NCBI GenBank assembly: GCA_910577755.1 | Contig: CAJTNL010000002.1 | Span: 1-64,000 of the forward strand | DNA from: an uncultured Eubacteriales bacterium | Lineage (GTDB): Bacteria > Bacillota > Clostridia > Oscillospirales > Acutalibacteraceae | Length of the DNA stretch: 64,000 nucleotides | Direction: 5' to 3' | Part shown: in pieces, positions 9,053-18,588 of the stretch | Position numbering within the stretch: position 1 is the stretch's first letter | Layout of the letters: each line of letters begins with the position of its first letter | Position numbers and translations under genes: made by a program | Notes under the pieces: model-generated | Told to the model about the DNA's origin: nothing | What the model saw: only the letters and a program-made list of their open reading frames with translations | Database searches by the model: none

Positions 9053-9961
9053 TTATACATTGTATAGTTTATTCATTTTTTGCAATTGAACGCCCTGTAC
9101 AGTGGGTTCGCAAATAAAAACGTCTTGAAACTGCATTTTTAATTTAACTGCACATTGTTCTGCTTGTTGTTTTGTAGAAAAAATACCGAGGACTGCTGAA
9201 CCGCTGCCCGTCATACATGAGCCGATAGCACCTAGCTGTTTCATTTGTGCAGTTATGAGTTGTACGGAAGATATTGAAAGAACTTGTTCAAAAACATTTT
9301 TCAAGTTTTGAGCAACAGTCATCAAATCATTTTGTTCTAATGCCATACATATTCGTTGTGTTTGGGGGTGTTTTAAATTCACTGCACTATCAACTTTTTG
9401 GTAAGCCTTTTGGGTACTGACACAAACAGGAGGTTTGCATATCACTATGAAGCAGGCAGGAAGAGGAGTCAGTGTACATAACTTATCACCAATGCCGGTT
9501 GCCAGCATGGTACCGCCGCAAATACAAAAAGGAACATCGGCGCCGATTGTTGCACCGATTTCACATAATTGGGCAAGTGTAAGTTTCGTACGGTACATCT
9601 CATTTAATCCATATAGAACGGCGGCTGCGTCAGCGCTGCCGCCGGCAAGACCTGCGCCGCTTGGAATGTTTTTTTTTATATGAATGGTTATACAAATAGG
9701 TTTTAAGCGGCAATATGTAAAAAAGGCTTTTGCTGCGCGATAAGCTGTATTTTTTTCCATGGGACATAAAGTGGGATGTGAGCATGTCAAGGTAATTCCT
9801 GTGGTATTAGTGTTTGATGTTAAGATAATCAGATCATGAAGGGAAACTGACTGCATAATGGTTTCAACAAGATGATAGCCGTTTTTTAATATACCAATAA
9901 TGTCTAAAGACAGGTTCACTTTTGCAAATGCTTTCAAATAGATTGTTTGTTTAGGTATCAT
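9053..9961 (-). CDS. ispE: 4-diphosphocytidyl-2-C-methyl-D-erythritol kinase
   Basis: GHMP kinase of the MEP isoprenoid pathway (302 residues from this start). The N-terminal A-F-A-K-V-N-L-S-L-D, the ATP-binding P-S-G-A-G-L-A-G-G-S-A-D-A-A-A near residue 97 and the C-terminal T-G-S-G-S-A-V-L-G are characteristic. I start at the ATG at 9961, because AGGAGG sits 6 nt upstream; the TTG two codons earlier abuts the ribosome site. Confidence 0.95.
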   Translation of the reverse strand: MIPKQTIYLKAFAKVNLSLDIIGILKNGYHLVETIMQSVSLHDLIILTSNTNTTGITLTCSHPTLCPMEKNTAYRAAKAFFTYCRLKPICITIHIKKNIPSGAGLAGGSADAAAVLYGLNEMYRTKLTLAQLCEIGATIGADVPFCICGGTMLATGIGDKLCTLTPLPACFIVICKPPVCVSTQKAYQKVDSAVNLKHPQTQRICMALEQNDLMTVAQNLKNVFEQVLSISSVQLITAQMKQLGAIGSCMTGSGSAVLGIFSTKQQAEQCAVKLKMQFQDVFICEPTVQGVQLQKMNKLYNV

Positions 9962-10003
9962 AGACAACCTCCTGTTATAAATAAAAAACTATTCCGTATT
10001 AAA

Positions 10004-10035
10004 TAAAACCGGCTTCTCCTCAGGGAAGCCGGAAA
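10004..10035 (-). terminator. Terminator after the aminotransferase
   Basis: On the minus strand CCGGCTTC and GAAGCCGG form an 8-bp GC-rich stem followed by TTTTATTT. It lies between the aminotransferase and ispE. Confidence 0.85.
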
Positions 10036-10042
10036 GGTAAGT

Positions 10043-11221
10043 TTATTGTGTGCTACGTTCTTTTAAAAAGCGTTGGATACGGTTGAGCGCTTCTGTAATA
10101 TGATTTAAAGAATAGGAGTAGGAAACACGTAAAAAACCTTCGCCGCAGTTGCCAAATGCATTGCCAGGTACAACCGCAACATGCTCTTTACGCAGAAGCT
10201 CTTCTGCAAAGGATTCTGAGGTTAACCCGGTGCTTTTTATACATGGAAAAACGTAAAATGCGCCTTCCGGTTCAAAGCAGGTAAGTCCCATTTCGTTTAA
10301 GGAATCTACGATTAATCTTCGGCGAACATCATATTGTTCTCGCATGCACAAAATATCATCATCACCGTTTTTCAGCGCCTCAATAGCCGCATATTGCGCC
10401 ATAGTTGGAGAACTCATAATTGCATATTGATGTAATTTTGTCATAGGATCAATAATTTGATGCGGCCCTGCTGCGTATCCCAAACGCCAACCGGTCATTG
10501 CATATGTTTTGGAAAAACCGTTTATCACTATGGTATGTTCTCTCATTCCTTCTATTTCGGCAAAGCAGACATGACCGGTTTCACCGTATGTCAATTCCCC
10601 ATATATTTCGTCGGAAAGTACCAACAGATTATGCTCTCGTACGACCTCTGCGATTTCTTCTAAATGCTTGCGGCGCATAACAGCACCGGTAGGGTTGTTA
10701 GGAAAAGGTAAAATAAGCAATTTACTTTTTGGCGTAATTTTTTCTTTTAATGCTTTTGCTGTTAAGCGGAAATTATCTTCCACTTTTGTTTCAATAGTTA
10801 CAGGTATGCCTTTTGCCATTGTTGTCATAGGTACATAGCATACAAAGCTGGGTTCAGGAATTAACACCTCGTCTCCCGGGTTAATTAAAGAGCGTATACA
10901 AAGATCAATTGCCTCAGAGCCGCCTACAGTGACAAGTATTTCGTTATCAGGATTATATGAGACCTGGTATTTGTGCTTTAACCATTTACTGATTTCTTGT
11001 CGGAGCTCTAAAAAACCGCGGTTAGGTGAATACCATGTTTTTCCTTGTTGCAAAGTATCGATTGCTGCTTGGCGCACATGCCAAGGGGTACAAAAATCGG
11101 GCTCTCCAATACTCAGTGAAATGACATTTTCCATTTCGTTGGCAATGTCAAAAAATTTACGGATACCCGAAGGTTTGACAGCTTGAATTTGGTGATTGAG
11201 TAAAGATTCATAGTCTAACAT
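10043..11221 (-). CDS. Class I/II pyridoxal-phosphate aminotransferase (PatA/YugH type)
   Basis: Fold-type I PLP enzyme of 392 residues. It shows S-I-G-E-P-D-F near the N terminus, P-N-N-P-T-G-A-V, D-E-I-Y-G-E-L and the Schiff-base lysine in S-K-T-Y-A-M-T-G-W-R-L-G-Y. Bacillus relatives paired with an Lrp regulator act on aromatic or branched-chain amino acids, N-acetyl-LL-diaminopimelate, or similar donors. Substrate cannot be read here. The start overlaps the stop of the Lrp gene by one base (TAATG), so the two are translationally coupled. Confidence 0.87.
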   Translation of the reverse strand: MLDYESLLNHQIQAVKPSGIRKFFDIANEMENVISLSIGEPDFCTPWHVRQAAIDTLQQGKTWYSPNRGFLELRQEISKWLKHKYQVSYNPDNEILVTVGGSEAIDLCIRSLINPGDEVLIPEPSFVCYVPMTTMAKGIPVTIETKVEDNFRLTAKALKEKITPKSKLLILPFPNNPTGAVMRRKHLEEIAEVVREHNLLVLSDEIYGELTYGETGHVCFAEIEGMREHTIVINGFSKTYAMTGWRLGYAAGPHQIIDPMTKLHQYAIMSSPTMAQYAAIEALKNGDDDILCMREQYDVRRRLIVDSLNEMGLTCFEPEGAFYVFPCIKSTGLTSESFAEELLRKEHVAVVPGNAFGNCGEGFLRVSYSYSLNHITEALNRIQRFLKERSTQ

Positions 11222-11694
11222 TACAGCAGGTTCCTCCGATCTTCTTCTTTTGCTGATGTTAAAATTACATCTCCCTCTTTATAGCGGGTTAGTATAAAGT
11301 GAGTTGCGGTGGAGAGAACTGAATCTAAAGCAGAAAGTCTTTTGGCGACAAACATTGCAATATCCTGCATACTGTCTCCGTGTACCATAACGGCAAGATC
11401 AAAGCCGCCAGACATTAAATATACGCTTTCTACTTGACTAAATTGCATGATGATTTTTGCAATTTCATCAAATCCGCTTTCTTTTTTGGGCTGGACTTTT
11501 AGTTCAATAAGAGCGGTTGTTTTGTGGTGGTCAACTTTTTCCCAGTTAATTAGGGCTTTATATCCTTTGATGATACCTTTCTGCTGATAATTTGCAATTT
11601 CTTTTTCAATTTCTTCTTCTGTTTTATTGAGCATAACTGCCAATTGTGCATTGGTAAGCCGTGCATTTTCATTTAATAGGTTCAGTAAATCCAT
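11221..11694 (-). CDS. Lrp/AsnC family transcriptional regulator
   Basis: 157 residues with an N-terminal winged helix-turn-helix (N-A-R-L-T-N-A-Q-L-A-V-M-L-N-K-T) and a C-terminal RAM/ligand-binding domain. These regulators form octamers and sense amino acids. Its one-base overlap with the aminotransferase strongly suggests that it controls that gene, and probably itself. The pair corresponds to Bacillus yugG-yugH (inference from family and order). Confidence 0.9.
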   Translation of the reverse strand: MDLLNLLNENARLTNAQLAVMLNKTEEEIEKEIANYQQKGIIKGYKALINWEKVDHHKTTALIELKVQPKKESGFDEIAKIIMQFSQVESVYLMSGGFDLAVMVHGDSMQDIAMFVAKRLSALDSVLSTATHFILTRYKEGDVILTSAKEEDRRNLL

Positions 11695-11713
11695 ATGTAC
11701 AACTCCTTAATTT

Positions 11714-12532
11714 TTATTTTGGTTGGATTGGAAGCAAGACTGGTTCGCGGTTAATAAATATTGTAATATGTGAAAAGCCGGCTTGCTGTGCGATTTCATA
11801 ACCAGCTTCGAGACCGGAACCGATGTCGGCATGTCTATGTGCGTCTGAACCTACGGTGAGATATCGACCGCCTAGTTCACGAAAGCGCTTTATTACCTGT
11901 GGACAAGGCAGAGTTTTACCAATAGCTTGGCGCAGACCGGATGTATTTAGCTCTAACGCTTTATTTTGTTCAATTAGTGCTTTTAAAACAGAGTCGACAC
12001 GATCTTTATAAAGATCATAACTGACTTGTGTATGATGCTCGCCGGTTATATAGCGCAGAGGATAAGTTAGATGTGACAAAGAGTCAAATTTACCCCAAGC
12101 AACTAGTTCTAAAAGTTCGTCAAAATAGGTAGATAGCAAATCATGTATTTCTAGTTTGTCATAGTCTAGTAAATAAAAATCTTGCAAGCCACGAATATTG
12201 TGCATAGAACCCAGCACAAAATCAAAGTCGCATTGAGATAAAATGGATTCAGCTGCTTTTAGGTTTTGCGTTGCCTGTCCCAGTTCAATTCCTTTAAATA
12301 CACGTAATTTATCTTCAAAAGTGGTGGCTGTTCGCTTTGTTTCGTTATAGGAGTCGTTTAGCGCTTGCATATAGTTTCTTTCTTCCACAATATTACACTC
12401 GAAATGATCCGTAATAGTGAGCGCATATAAGCCTATTTCTACAGCATGGCTACACAATAATAAGACAGAGTCTGTGCCATCGTGTGAAAAACAGCTATGG
12501 GTATGGGAGTCTGCAACAATAGTATATTTCAT
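11714..12532 (-). CDS. hisK: Histidinol-phosphatase of the PHP family
   Basis: 272-residue metal-dependent phosphoesterase. PHP motifs are visible in order: D-S-H-T-H-S at residues 8-13, T-D-H-F near 39, G-S-M-H-N and a late V-G-S-D-A-H. Family members of this length convert L-histidinol phosphate to histidinol. No other his gene is nearby, so another phosphatase substrate is possible. It is likely part of the same minus-strand transcript as the Lrp and aminotransferase genes, 19 bp upstream of them. Confidence 0.82.
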   Translation of the reverse strand: MKYTIVADSHTHSCFSHDGTDSVLLLCSHAVEIGLYALTITDHFECNIVEERNYMQALNDSYNETKRTATTFEDKLRVFKGIELGQATQNLKAAESILSQCDFDFVLGSMHNIRGLQDFYLLDYDKLEIHDLLSTYFDELLELVAWGKFDSLSHLTYPLRYITGEHHTQVSYDLYKDRVDSVLKALIEQNKALELNTSGLRQAIGKTLPCPQVIKRFRELGGRYLTVGSDAHRHADIGSGLEAGYEIAQQAGFSHITIFINREPVLLPIQPK

Positions 12533-12728
12533 TGTATAATTTCATTCCTTTCTAATGCCGAAATAGCAAAAGTACTATTTTCATCTATAATTATTAGTTA
12601 TCATATCATATAACAAATATTTTTTATAGGTGTAATTGAAAAAAACATTTATTATTTTTATCACAAAGTTTTGTTATTTTAGATTAATTCCACACAGGTT
12701 CTGCCATGTAAGAGGTTTTGATTTAACC

Positions 12729-12757
12729 TTGACAGAATCAACATTCTAATTCATAAT
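12729..12757 (+). promoter_or_regulatory. Sigma-A promoter for the ACT/UPF0210 pair
   Basis: TTGACA (12729-12734), 17-bp spacer, CATAAT (12752-12757), ending 36 bp before the ATG. Confidence 0.75.
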
Positions 12758-12793
12758 TATGGATAACTTATGAATTACTTGGAGGGATTTATA

Positions 12794-13063
12794 ATGCGCG
12801 CTGTAATTACAGTATTGGGCAAGGATATGGTTGGAATTTTAGCAAAGGTCTCTGCCAGATGTGCAGAAGCACATGTTAATGTGCTGGAGGTTACGCAATC
12901 TGTGCTACAAGACTTGTTTGCAATGATTATGATGGTGGATATATCAAAATCCACTGTTGCTTTTGACGAATTAGCAGATAGCCTCAAAAAAATTGGAGAC
13001 AATATGGGTTTGAAGGTACATGTTATGCACGAAGATATTTTTCATTCCATGCACCGCATTTAA
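12794..13063 (+). CDS. ACT domain protein, UPF0237 family
   Basis: Stand-alone ACT domain (89 residues, the usual size). It begins M-R-A-V-I-T-V-L-G-K-D-M-V-G-I-L-A-K-V, the typical ligand-binding loop. ACT domains bind amino acids or related ligands. The start is the ATG behind TTGGAGGG; an in-frame upstream ATG at 12770 has no ribosome site. It is nearly always followed by a UPF0210 gene, as here, but the pair's function is not established. Confidence 0.9.
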   Translation: MRAVITVLGKDMVGILAKVSARCAEAHVNVLEVTQSVLQDLFAMIMMVDISKSTVAFDELADSLKKIGDNMGLKVHVMHEDIFHSMHRI

Positions 13064-13109
13064 TCATGGGCGTAGACTGTGTCTTTAGCAGACAAGAAAG
13101 GATTTTAAT

Positions 13110-14468
13110 ATGATAAATTCACGAGACATATTAGAGACCATTAATATGATTGATAATGAGCACTTGGATGTTCGTACCATTACAATGGGGATTTCTTTAT
13201 TAGATTGTATTGATGCAAATATCCAGACAGCCGCTGCAAAGGTATATGATAAAATTTGTCGCTATGCCCGCGACCTTGTGAAAACAGGTGACGATATCTC
13301 CAAAGAGTACGGAATTCCAATTATTAATAAGCGTATTGCAGTTTCTCCTATTGCAATGCTGGCAGGAGCCTGTAACGGTAAAAGTCCTATTTACTTTGCT
13401 TATGCACTTGATAAAGCAGCAGAGGAAGTTGGGGTAAACTTTATCGGCGGCTATTCTGCTTTAGTACATAAGGGTTTTAGTACGGGTGACTATGCGCTGA
13501 TTTCCAGTATACCGCAGGCATTGGCAGAAACAGATTTTGTTTGCTCTTCTGTAAATATTGGCTCTACAAAGGCCGGTATTAATATGGATGCTGTTGCGAA
13601 AATGGGTAAGGTAATACGCGAGACTGCAGAATTGACAGTGCAGAGGGATTGTATCGGTGCGGCAAAACTGGTGGTGTTTTGCAATGCGCCGGAGGATAAT
13701 CCGTTTATGGCAGGCGCATTTCATGGACCGGGTGAACCGGATTGCGTTATCAATGTCGGTGTTTCTGGACCAGGGGTTGTGCGTGCCGCTGTGGCAAAAG
13801 CACAGGACTGTGATATTACGGAGATTGCCAATATTGTGAAGAAAACCTCCTTTAAGATTACAAGAATGGGACAATTGGTTGCACAGGAGGCTTCCCGCAG
13901 ACTGTGTGTGCCTTTTGGTATTATTGATTTGTCATTAGCGCCGACACCGGCTGTAGGAGATTCAGTTGCTTATATTTTAGAAGAGATGGGGCTGGAAAGC
14001 TGTGGTGCTCATGGTACAACAGCTGCTCTTGCTTTGTTAAATGATGCCGTGAAAAAAGGCGGTGTAATGGCTTCTTCTCATGTTGGCGGCTTGTCGGGTG
14101 CATTTATTCCGGTTTCCGAAGATGCTGGTATGATTCATGCGGCTAGAACCGGCGCTCTTACTTTAAATAAACTGGAGGCGATGACGGCTGTTTGCTCGGT
14201 AGGACTAGATATGATTGTCATTCCGGGTGATACCTCTGCTGATATTATTTCCGGCATCATTGCCGACGAAGCTGCAATTGGTATGGTAAACAGTAAAACT
14301 ACTGCGGTGCGTGTGATTCCCGCTATAGGTAAACGAGCAGGGGAGGAACTGGACTTTGGCGGCTTGTTAGGCAAAGGGCCGATTATGAAGGTTAATAGAC
14401 ATTCTCCCGGCAAATTTATTGGACGCGGCGGTAGAATTCCTGCTCCCTTGCAAAGTTTAAAAAATTAA
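13110..14468 (+). CDS. UPF0210 (DUF711) family protein
   Basis: 452 residues, cytoplasmic, with no signal peptide. The sequence is rich in glycine loops ([26 protein letters not shown]), as in the UPF0210 family, which is structurally related to pyruvate formate-lyase-like barrels. No glycyl-radical motif is seen. It follows the ACT gene by 46 bp with its own AAAGGA. Its conserved pairing implies a shared pathway or allosteric control by the ACT protein (inference). Confidence 0.88.
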   Translation: MINSRDILETINMIDNEHLDVRTITMGISLLDCIDANIQTAAAKVYDKICRYARDLVKTGDDISKEYGIPIINKRIAVSPIAMLAGACNGKSPIYFAYALDKAAEEVGVNFIGGYSALVHKGFSTGDYALISSIPQALAETDFVCSSVNIGSTKAGINMDAVAKMGKVIRETAELTVQRDCIGAAKLVVFCNAPEDNPFMAGAFHGPGEPDCVINVGVSGPGVVRAAVAKAQDCDITEIANIVKKTSFKITRMGQLVAQEASRRLCVPFGIIDLSLAPTPAVGDSVAYILEEMGLESCGAHGTTAALALLNDAVKKGGVMASSHVGGLSGAFIPVSEDAGMIHAARTGALTLNKLEAMTAVCSVGLDMIVIPGDTSADIISGIIADEAAIGMVNSKTTAVRVIPAIGKRAGEELDFGGLLGKGPIMKVNRHSPGKFIGRGGRIPAPLQSLKN

Positions 14469-14770
14469 ATATTATACAATAGAATATTGTGGAAAATAAT
14501 TATGGTTTGTATATATTTACTAAAAATCTCTATATAAATTTTCGTGCAGTATAGTATTTGCAATTTGTCAATGGTTTTACGTAATAATAATTTGTATTTA
14601 TTTAGAATAATAGTAGAAAATAGGCTTGATTTTATGGTTGTTATTTGTTATATTGAATGAGTATTGTCAAGAGTGCAGAAAAATGGAGTTCTTTGGTGCT
14701 ATTTACAAATCTGGAGGAATTGTCTCTCGTTTTTATATAGCAACATTGCTAATGAAATTTGCGCATTGAT

Positions 14771-14815
14771 GCAAAGTTTGTTAATAATTTATTTAACAAA
14801 TATTAACAATTTTGC
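14771..14815. promoter_or_regulatory. Extended imperfect palindrome upstream of the V-ATPase operon
   Basis: TTGTTAATA (14778-14786) and TATTAACAA (14801-14809) are perfect inverted repeats. The symmetry continues outward as GCAAA/TTTTGC. A third half-site, TTAACAA, lies in the spacer. It is either a protein operator or an RNA hairpin. TTGTTAA/TTAACAA half-sites recall the redox regulator Rex, but the spacing does not fit its usual 18-bp site. Confidence 0.45.
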
Positions 14816-15102
14816 ACCTGACATACATTACATATTATACGAGTTCGCCGATGCTTCAGGAATGGAAATTAATCGAAATTGTGCAGATTGATAGCCTTGC
14901 TTAAATACAGTTTTTATATCGTCTGCAGTTTAAATGCATATGATGCTTCCGTTATGTTAACACTAAGAGATGGTAACTATAAATTACCAGTTGAGATTTT
15001 CGGAATTTCAGTACGATGAAAGAGCTGTTATTTAGAGGAAATATTGTAAAATTGTACTGCATTTTGATTGTTTCATGTGTCGAGACTAGGTGTGTGGCTC
15101 GC

Positions 15103-15108
15103 TATAAT
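15103..15108 (+). promoter_or_regulatory. Possible -10 element for the V-ATPase operon
   Basis: TATAAT lies 56 bp upstream of the first gene. At the expected distance only a poor -35 match (GTCGAG) exists, so the promoter may need an activator or may lie elsewhere. Confidence 0.4.
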
Positions 15109-15163
15109 ATATTTGTATTAAGCAAAGCTCAAATTTGTTGCATTTAAAGGAGGTGCGGTCATA

Positions 15164-15475
15164 GTGCAGGACATAGTCAAACAAATTATTGATATGGACC
15201 GAAAAGCCAGAGAGATTACTGCTGCTATTGAACAGGACAGAGTAAACTCAGAAAAGGGAATTGCTCAAAAACGCATAGAACTGCGTGCACAATATTTTGA
15301 AAAAGCACGAGAAGCGATTCCTTCAACTGAATCCGAGGAACGCGCTGCCGCTGAAAAAAAGTGGGAAGTTGTGGCAAAAAGACATGCAGATCTATCACGT
15401 CAATTGGACGAGCTTTATAGCAAAAAGGGCGACGAATGGGTAAAAAATATCGTTGCACAAGTGATAGGGGAGTGA
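15164..15475 (+). CDS. V-type ATPase peripheral-stalk coiled-coil subunit (G/H-like)
   Basis: 103 residues, almost entirely charged alpha-helix (I-D-M-D-R-K-A-R-E-I-T-A-A-I-E onward), with no membrane segment. Size, heptad character and first position in the operon fit the small peripheral-stalk subunit (NtpF/AtpH type), which pairs with subunit E to hold the stator. It starts at a GTG with AAGGAGG upstream and lies 7 bp from the subunit C gene. Assignment rests on context more than on sequence identity. Confidence 0.75.
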   Translation: MQDIVKQIIDMDRKAREITAAIEQDRVNSEKGIAQKRIELRAQYFEKAREAIPSTESEERAAAEKKWEVVAKRHADLSRQLDELYSKKGDEWVKNIVAQVIGE

Positions 15476-15482
15476 TGATTGC

Positions 15483-16532
15483 ATGCTTGCCGGTCTTTCT
15501 TCTAATGCTGTTTCGGCAAAAGCGAGAGGTATGCATGGCAAACGTTTGAATAATAGCAACTTTATGGATCTTTTAAACTGTAAAACAATTCACGACGTTG
15601 CCTATTACCTCAAAAACCGCACGAGCTATAACAAAATTTTGGCAGAGATTAATGAAAACGAAATTACTCGCAGCCAGCTGGAGGTTTTGTTAAAGCAAAA
15701 AATTTTCGCAGACTGCTCCGATCTTGGTAAGTACGGAGCGGCAGTAGGAGAACGTTTTTCAGACTATTTAATCATGCGTAGTGAGATTGAACAGGTTATG
15801 CACAGTTTAATTTTGTTAAATTCCGGCAAAAATGATGACTATGTTATCTACATGCCTGAATTTTTACAGAAAAAAACAGGAATTGATTTGGGTGCTCTTA
15901 GACAAATCAAAACGTTTGATGACCTGATTAAGTCTTTGGGGAATACGCCATATGCAAAGGTTATTGCTCCGTTCAAACCGGAGCAGAACAAATTGTTGGA
16001 CTATACAAAGATTGAAAATGCCCTGTATACGTTTTTATATCATAATGTTTTCACTATGATAAAAAAACATTACAAGGGCGGGGCTGCAAAACAACTCCGG
16101 GATATTTTTAATTCCTATCTGGATCTGGATAACTATGTGCGTATTGTAAGAATGAAATCTTTCTATAAAGCGCCGCCGGAGGCAATTCGCAATGCATTGT
16201 TGCCGTTTTCCACCATCAGAAAACATTTTATTGATGCAATGATCAATGCCAAAGATGAGGAAGAAGTACACGCAATTATGGCACAGACTTCTGTCGGTAA
16301 ACGTTTTCTGAAAGATCAAGATGCGTTTGAGGATGATATTCCGTTGAGAGTTCAATATGAAACTGCTAAACATCATATTCATTTCTCAACACACCCTTCT
16401 GTAGTTTTGTTATCCTATATTTTTGTTAAGCAAGCAGAAGTGTATGATGTAATTACTATTTTGGAGGGTATTAGATATCATCTTGCACCAAGCAAAATAG
16501 CAAAATTACTTACCATCGTTAATTTTCAATGA
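15483..16532 (+). CDS. ntpC: V-type ATPase subunit C (d-like central stalk/membrane adaptor)
   Basis: 349 residues, all-helical. It shows the family repeats, such as A-R-G-M-H-G-K near the start and D-L-D-N-Y-V-R-I-V-R-M-K in the middle. This subunit (AtpC/NtpC; V-ATPase d) caps the c-ring and couples it to the central shaft. The N-terminal G-L-S-S-N-A-V-S-A-K-A-R is typical. Normal length. It is followed 17 bp later by subunit I. Confidence 0.9.
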   Translation: MLAGLSSNAVSAKARGMHGKRLNNSNFMDLLNCKTIHDVAYYLKNRTSYNKILAEINENEITRSQLEVLLKQKIFADCSDLGKYGAAVGERFSDYLIMRSEIEQVMHSLILLNSGKNDDYVIYMPEFLQKKTGIDLGALRQIKTFDDLIKSLGNTPYAKVIAPFKPEQNKLLDYTKIENALYTFLYHNVFTMIKKHYKGGAAKQLRDIFNSYLDLDNYVRIVRMKSFYKAPPEAIRNALLPFSTIRKHFIDAMINAKDEEEVHAIMAQTSVGKRFLKDQDAFEDDIPLRVQYETAKHHIHFSTHPSVVLLSYIFVKQAEVYDVITILEGIRYHLAPSKIAKLLTIVNFQ

Positions 16533-16549
16533 AAGGAAGTGTCGAGTAA

Positions 16550-18523
16550 TTGTCTGTTGTAAAGCTGAAAGAAGTAAGTATTATTGGCAAGCTTTCCGAG
16601 TTGGACAAAGTCGCAACTATCTGCGGTCAATCAAATATTTTTCATGCAGATAATGCTATGACTTTTTATGCGGATACACCGGATTTTACTATATATAATG
16701 AGGAAAATCCGTATGCCGAACCATTGCAACAACTCAACGATGCTGTCGTAAAGGCGAAAAAAACTTTAACGCTTTTGGATACAAATGAAACCAAAAACAT
16801 TTATTTGGAAAATGAAGCAATGATTGATTATGCAAAGAACATTGCCCATAGAATCAATGAATGGGAAAAGCAAAAGAAAAAAGCCGAAGATAAAATTAAC
16901 GAGTATACAACCATAATTGATGATATGGGTCACTTTGTAGGTTTAAACCTAAATCTTGAAGAAGTAAACTCGTGTGAGTATGTGCAGGTTCGTTTTGGTG
17001 CATTGCCAAAAGAGAATTTAGAGAAACTAGCGGTTTATAAAGACAATCCAAATGTTATTTTTACGCCGTGTACAACCGATGAAAAATATCAGTGGGGTCT
17101 TTATTTTACTCCCATTATTACAGCAGCTGAGGTTGATCGCATTTTTTCAAGTTTAAAGTTTGAGACAGTAAATTTGAAAGAGCTTCAAGGTTCTCCTGAA
17201 GCGATTGTAGCAGATATTCGTGCAAAGCGTGATGCTCAAATTGCCGTTGTTAAAGAGATTGAAACCAGTATGGATGCTCTTTGGAGAAAAGAAGCAACTA
17301 AAATGCAAAAAGTATTTTCTCTTCTAACCGAAAAAAATGTTTACTTTAATTCAATTTGCCGTAATGCGGCAAAATATGATGATAAATTTGTTATAGTAGG
17401 CTGGATTCCGGCTAAAGCAGAAAGCACTTTAAAATCTGAACTCAGCAAGCTCAATTTGATGGAGGTTTCTTTCAAAGGCGGCGCAGAGGCTAAAAAGCAT
17501 AATCCACCAACTAAAATTAAAAATGCTGGTATTTTCAGACCGTTTGAGTTCTTTGTAGATATGTATGGTATGCCTAACTACACAGAATTTGACCCGACTC
17601 CGTTTGTTGCCATTACTTATACCATTTTGTTTGGTATCATGTTTGGAGATTTGGGACAAGGACCTTGTATTGCAATTGTAGGCTATTTAATGTGGAAGTT
17701 TAAGAAAATGGCCATTGGTAAAGTGTTAATTCCGTGTGGTATCGCATCTGCTATATTTGGATTGATATATGGATCGGTTTTTGGCTTTGAAGAATGGCTT
17801 AACCCGATGTATGAAGCAATGGGTATCGCCGGTGCGCATGGCAAACCGATCCATGTTATGGATGGTGCGACATCTCAAATGATTATTTATGCAACCATTG
17901 CCTTTGGCGCTGTTCTCATTTTAATTGCCATGATCATTGGTATTATTTCAGGCATTAAACAAGGTCACTTGGAGCATGCGCTGTTTGGTGAAAGTGGAGT
18001 TGCCGGTTTCGTTTTATATGCTAGCATATTGTGCGTCGTGCTCGATATGGTTCTCGGTACACAAATTACAACATTTGGCGGAAATGTTTCACAAGGTTTA
18101 TGGTATGGCTTATTATGTGGTGTTCCGCTCGTTTTAATTTTACTAAAAGGTATTCTTGGACCTTTATGTGAAGGTAATAAAAATTGGAAACCGGACAGCT
18201 GGGGCGATTACTTCATGCAGAGTATCTTTGAAATTATCGTTATGTTTATCGACTACTTGGCAAATACCATGTCTTTCTTGCGTGTAGGTGCGTTTGTTCT
18301 TGTACATGCAGGTATGATGTTGGTTGTATTTACACTTGCTGAAATGCTGCCGCATGTTGGTTTCGTAATTATTGTAATTATCGGTAATATTATTGTTTCT
18401 GTTCTGGAGTGTCTGTTGGTATGTATTCAGGTGCTTAGACTTGAATATTATGAGCTATTCTGTCGCTACTTTGATGGAAGTGGACGAAAGTTTGAACCAG
18501 TTACAGCTAAAATTACTGAATAA
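16550..18523 (+). CDS. ntpI: V-type ATPase subunit I (a-like)
   Basis: 657 residues. The soluble N-terminal half (to about 345) has coiled coils that join the peripheral stalks. The C-terminal half has about seven to eight membrane helices forming the ion half-channels. The block P-T-P-F-V-A-I-T-Y-T-I-L-F-G-I-M-F-G-D-L-G-Q-G is diagnostic, as is T-M-S-F-L-R-V-G-A-F-V-L with the essential arginine late in the protein. TTG start behind GAAAGGAAG. Confidence 0.95.
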   Translation: MSVVKLKEVSIIGKLSELDKVATICGQSNIFHADNAMTFYADTPDFTIYNEENPYAEPLQQLNDAVVKAKKTLTLLDTNETKNIYLENEAMIDYAKNIAHRINEWEKQKKKAEDKINEYTTIIDDMGHFVGLNLNLEEVNSCEYVQVRFGALPKENLEKLAVYKDNPNVIFTPCTTDEKYQWGLYFTPIITAAEVDRIFSSLKFETVNLKELQGSPEAIVADIRAKRDAQIAVVKEIETSMDALWRKEATKMQKVFSLLTEKNVYFNSICRNAAKYDDKFVIVGWIPAKAESTLKSELSKLNLMEVSFKGGAEAKKHNPPTKIKNAGIFRPFEFFVDMYGMPNYTEFDPTPFVAITYTILFGIMFGDLGQGPCIAIVGYLMWKFKKMAIGKVLIPCGIASAIFGLIYGSVFGFEEWLNPMYEAMGIAGAHGKPIHVMDGATSQMIIYATIAFGAVLILIAMIIGIISGIKQGHLEHALFGESGVAGFVLYASILCVVLDMVLGTQITTFGGNVSQGLWYGLLCGVPLVLILLKGILGPLCEGNKNWKPDSWGDYFMQSIFEIIVMFIDYLANTMSFLRVGAFVLVHAGMMLVVFTLAEMLPHVGFVIIVIIGNIIVSVLECLLVCIQVLRLEYYELFCRYFDGSGRKFEPVTAKITE

Positions 18524-18588
18524 TTTTAAATGAAAAAATTTTAGAAACACTTTAAAAATTTTTATTGTGAAGTTTTGGAGGAACTATT

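Larger units (their letters stand above)
14469..15163. other. 695-bp gene-free stretch upstream of the V-ATPase operon
   Basis: Very AT-rich. The only moderately long open frame (14664-14891) lacks a ribosome site and family features, so I leave it out. The stretch contains one extended palindrome (listed next) and a -10 element close to the first V-ATPase gene. No known riboswitch was recognised. Confidence 0.6.

Noticed and set aside
14771..14815. Rex redox-repressor operator
   Set aside because: Half-sites TTGTTAA and TTAACAA are present, but they are 8 nt or more apart instead of 4, so a Rex call is not supported.
14664..14891. A 75-codon open frame upstream of the V-ATPase operon
   Set aside because: No ribosome site, no recognisable domain, AT-driven composition; treated as chance within a regulatory or decayed region.
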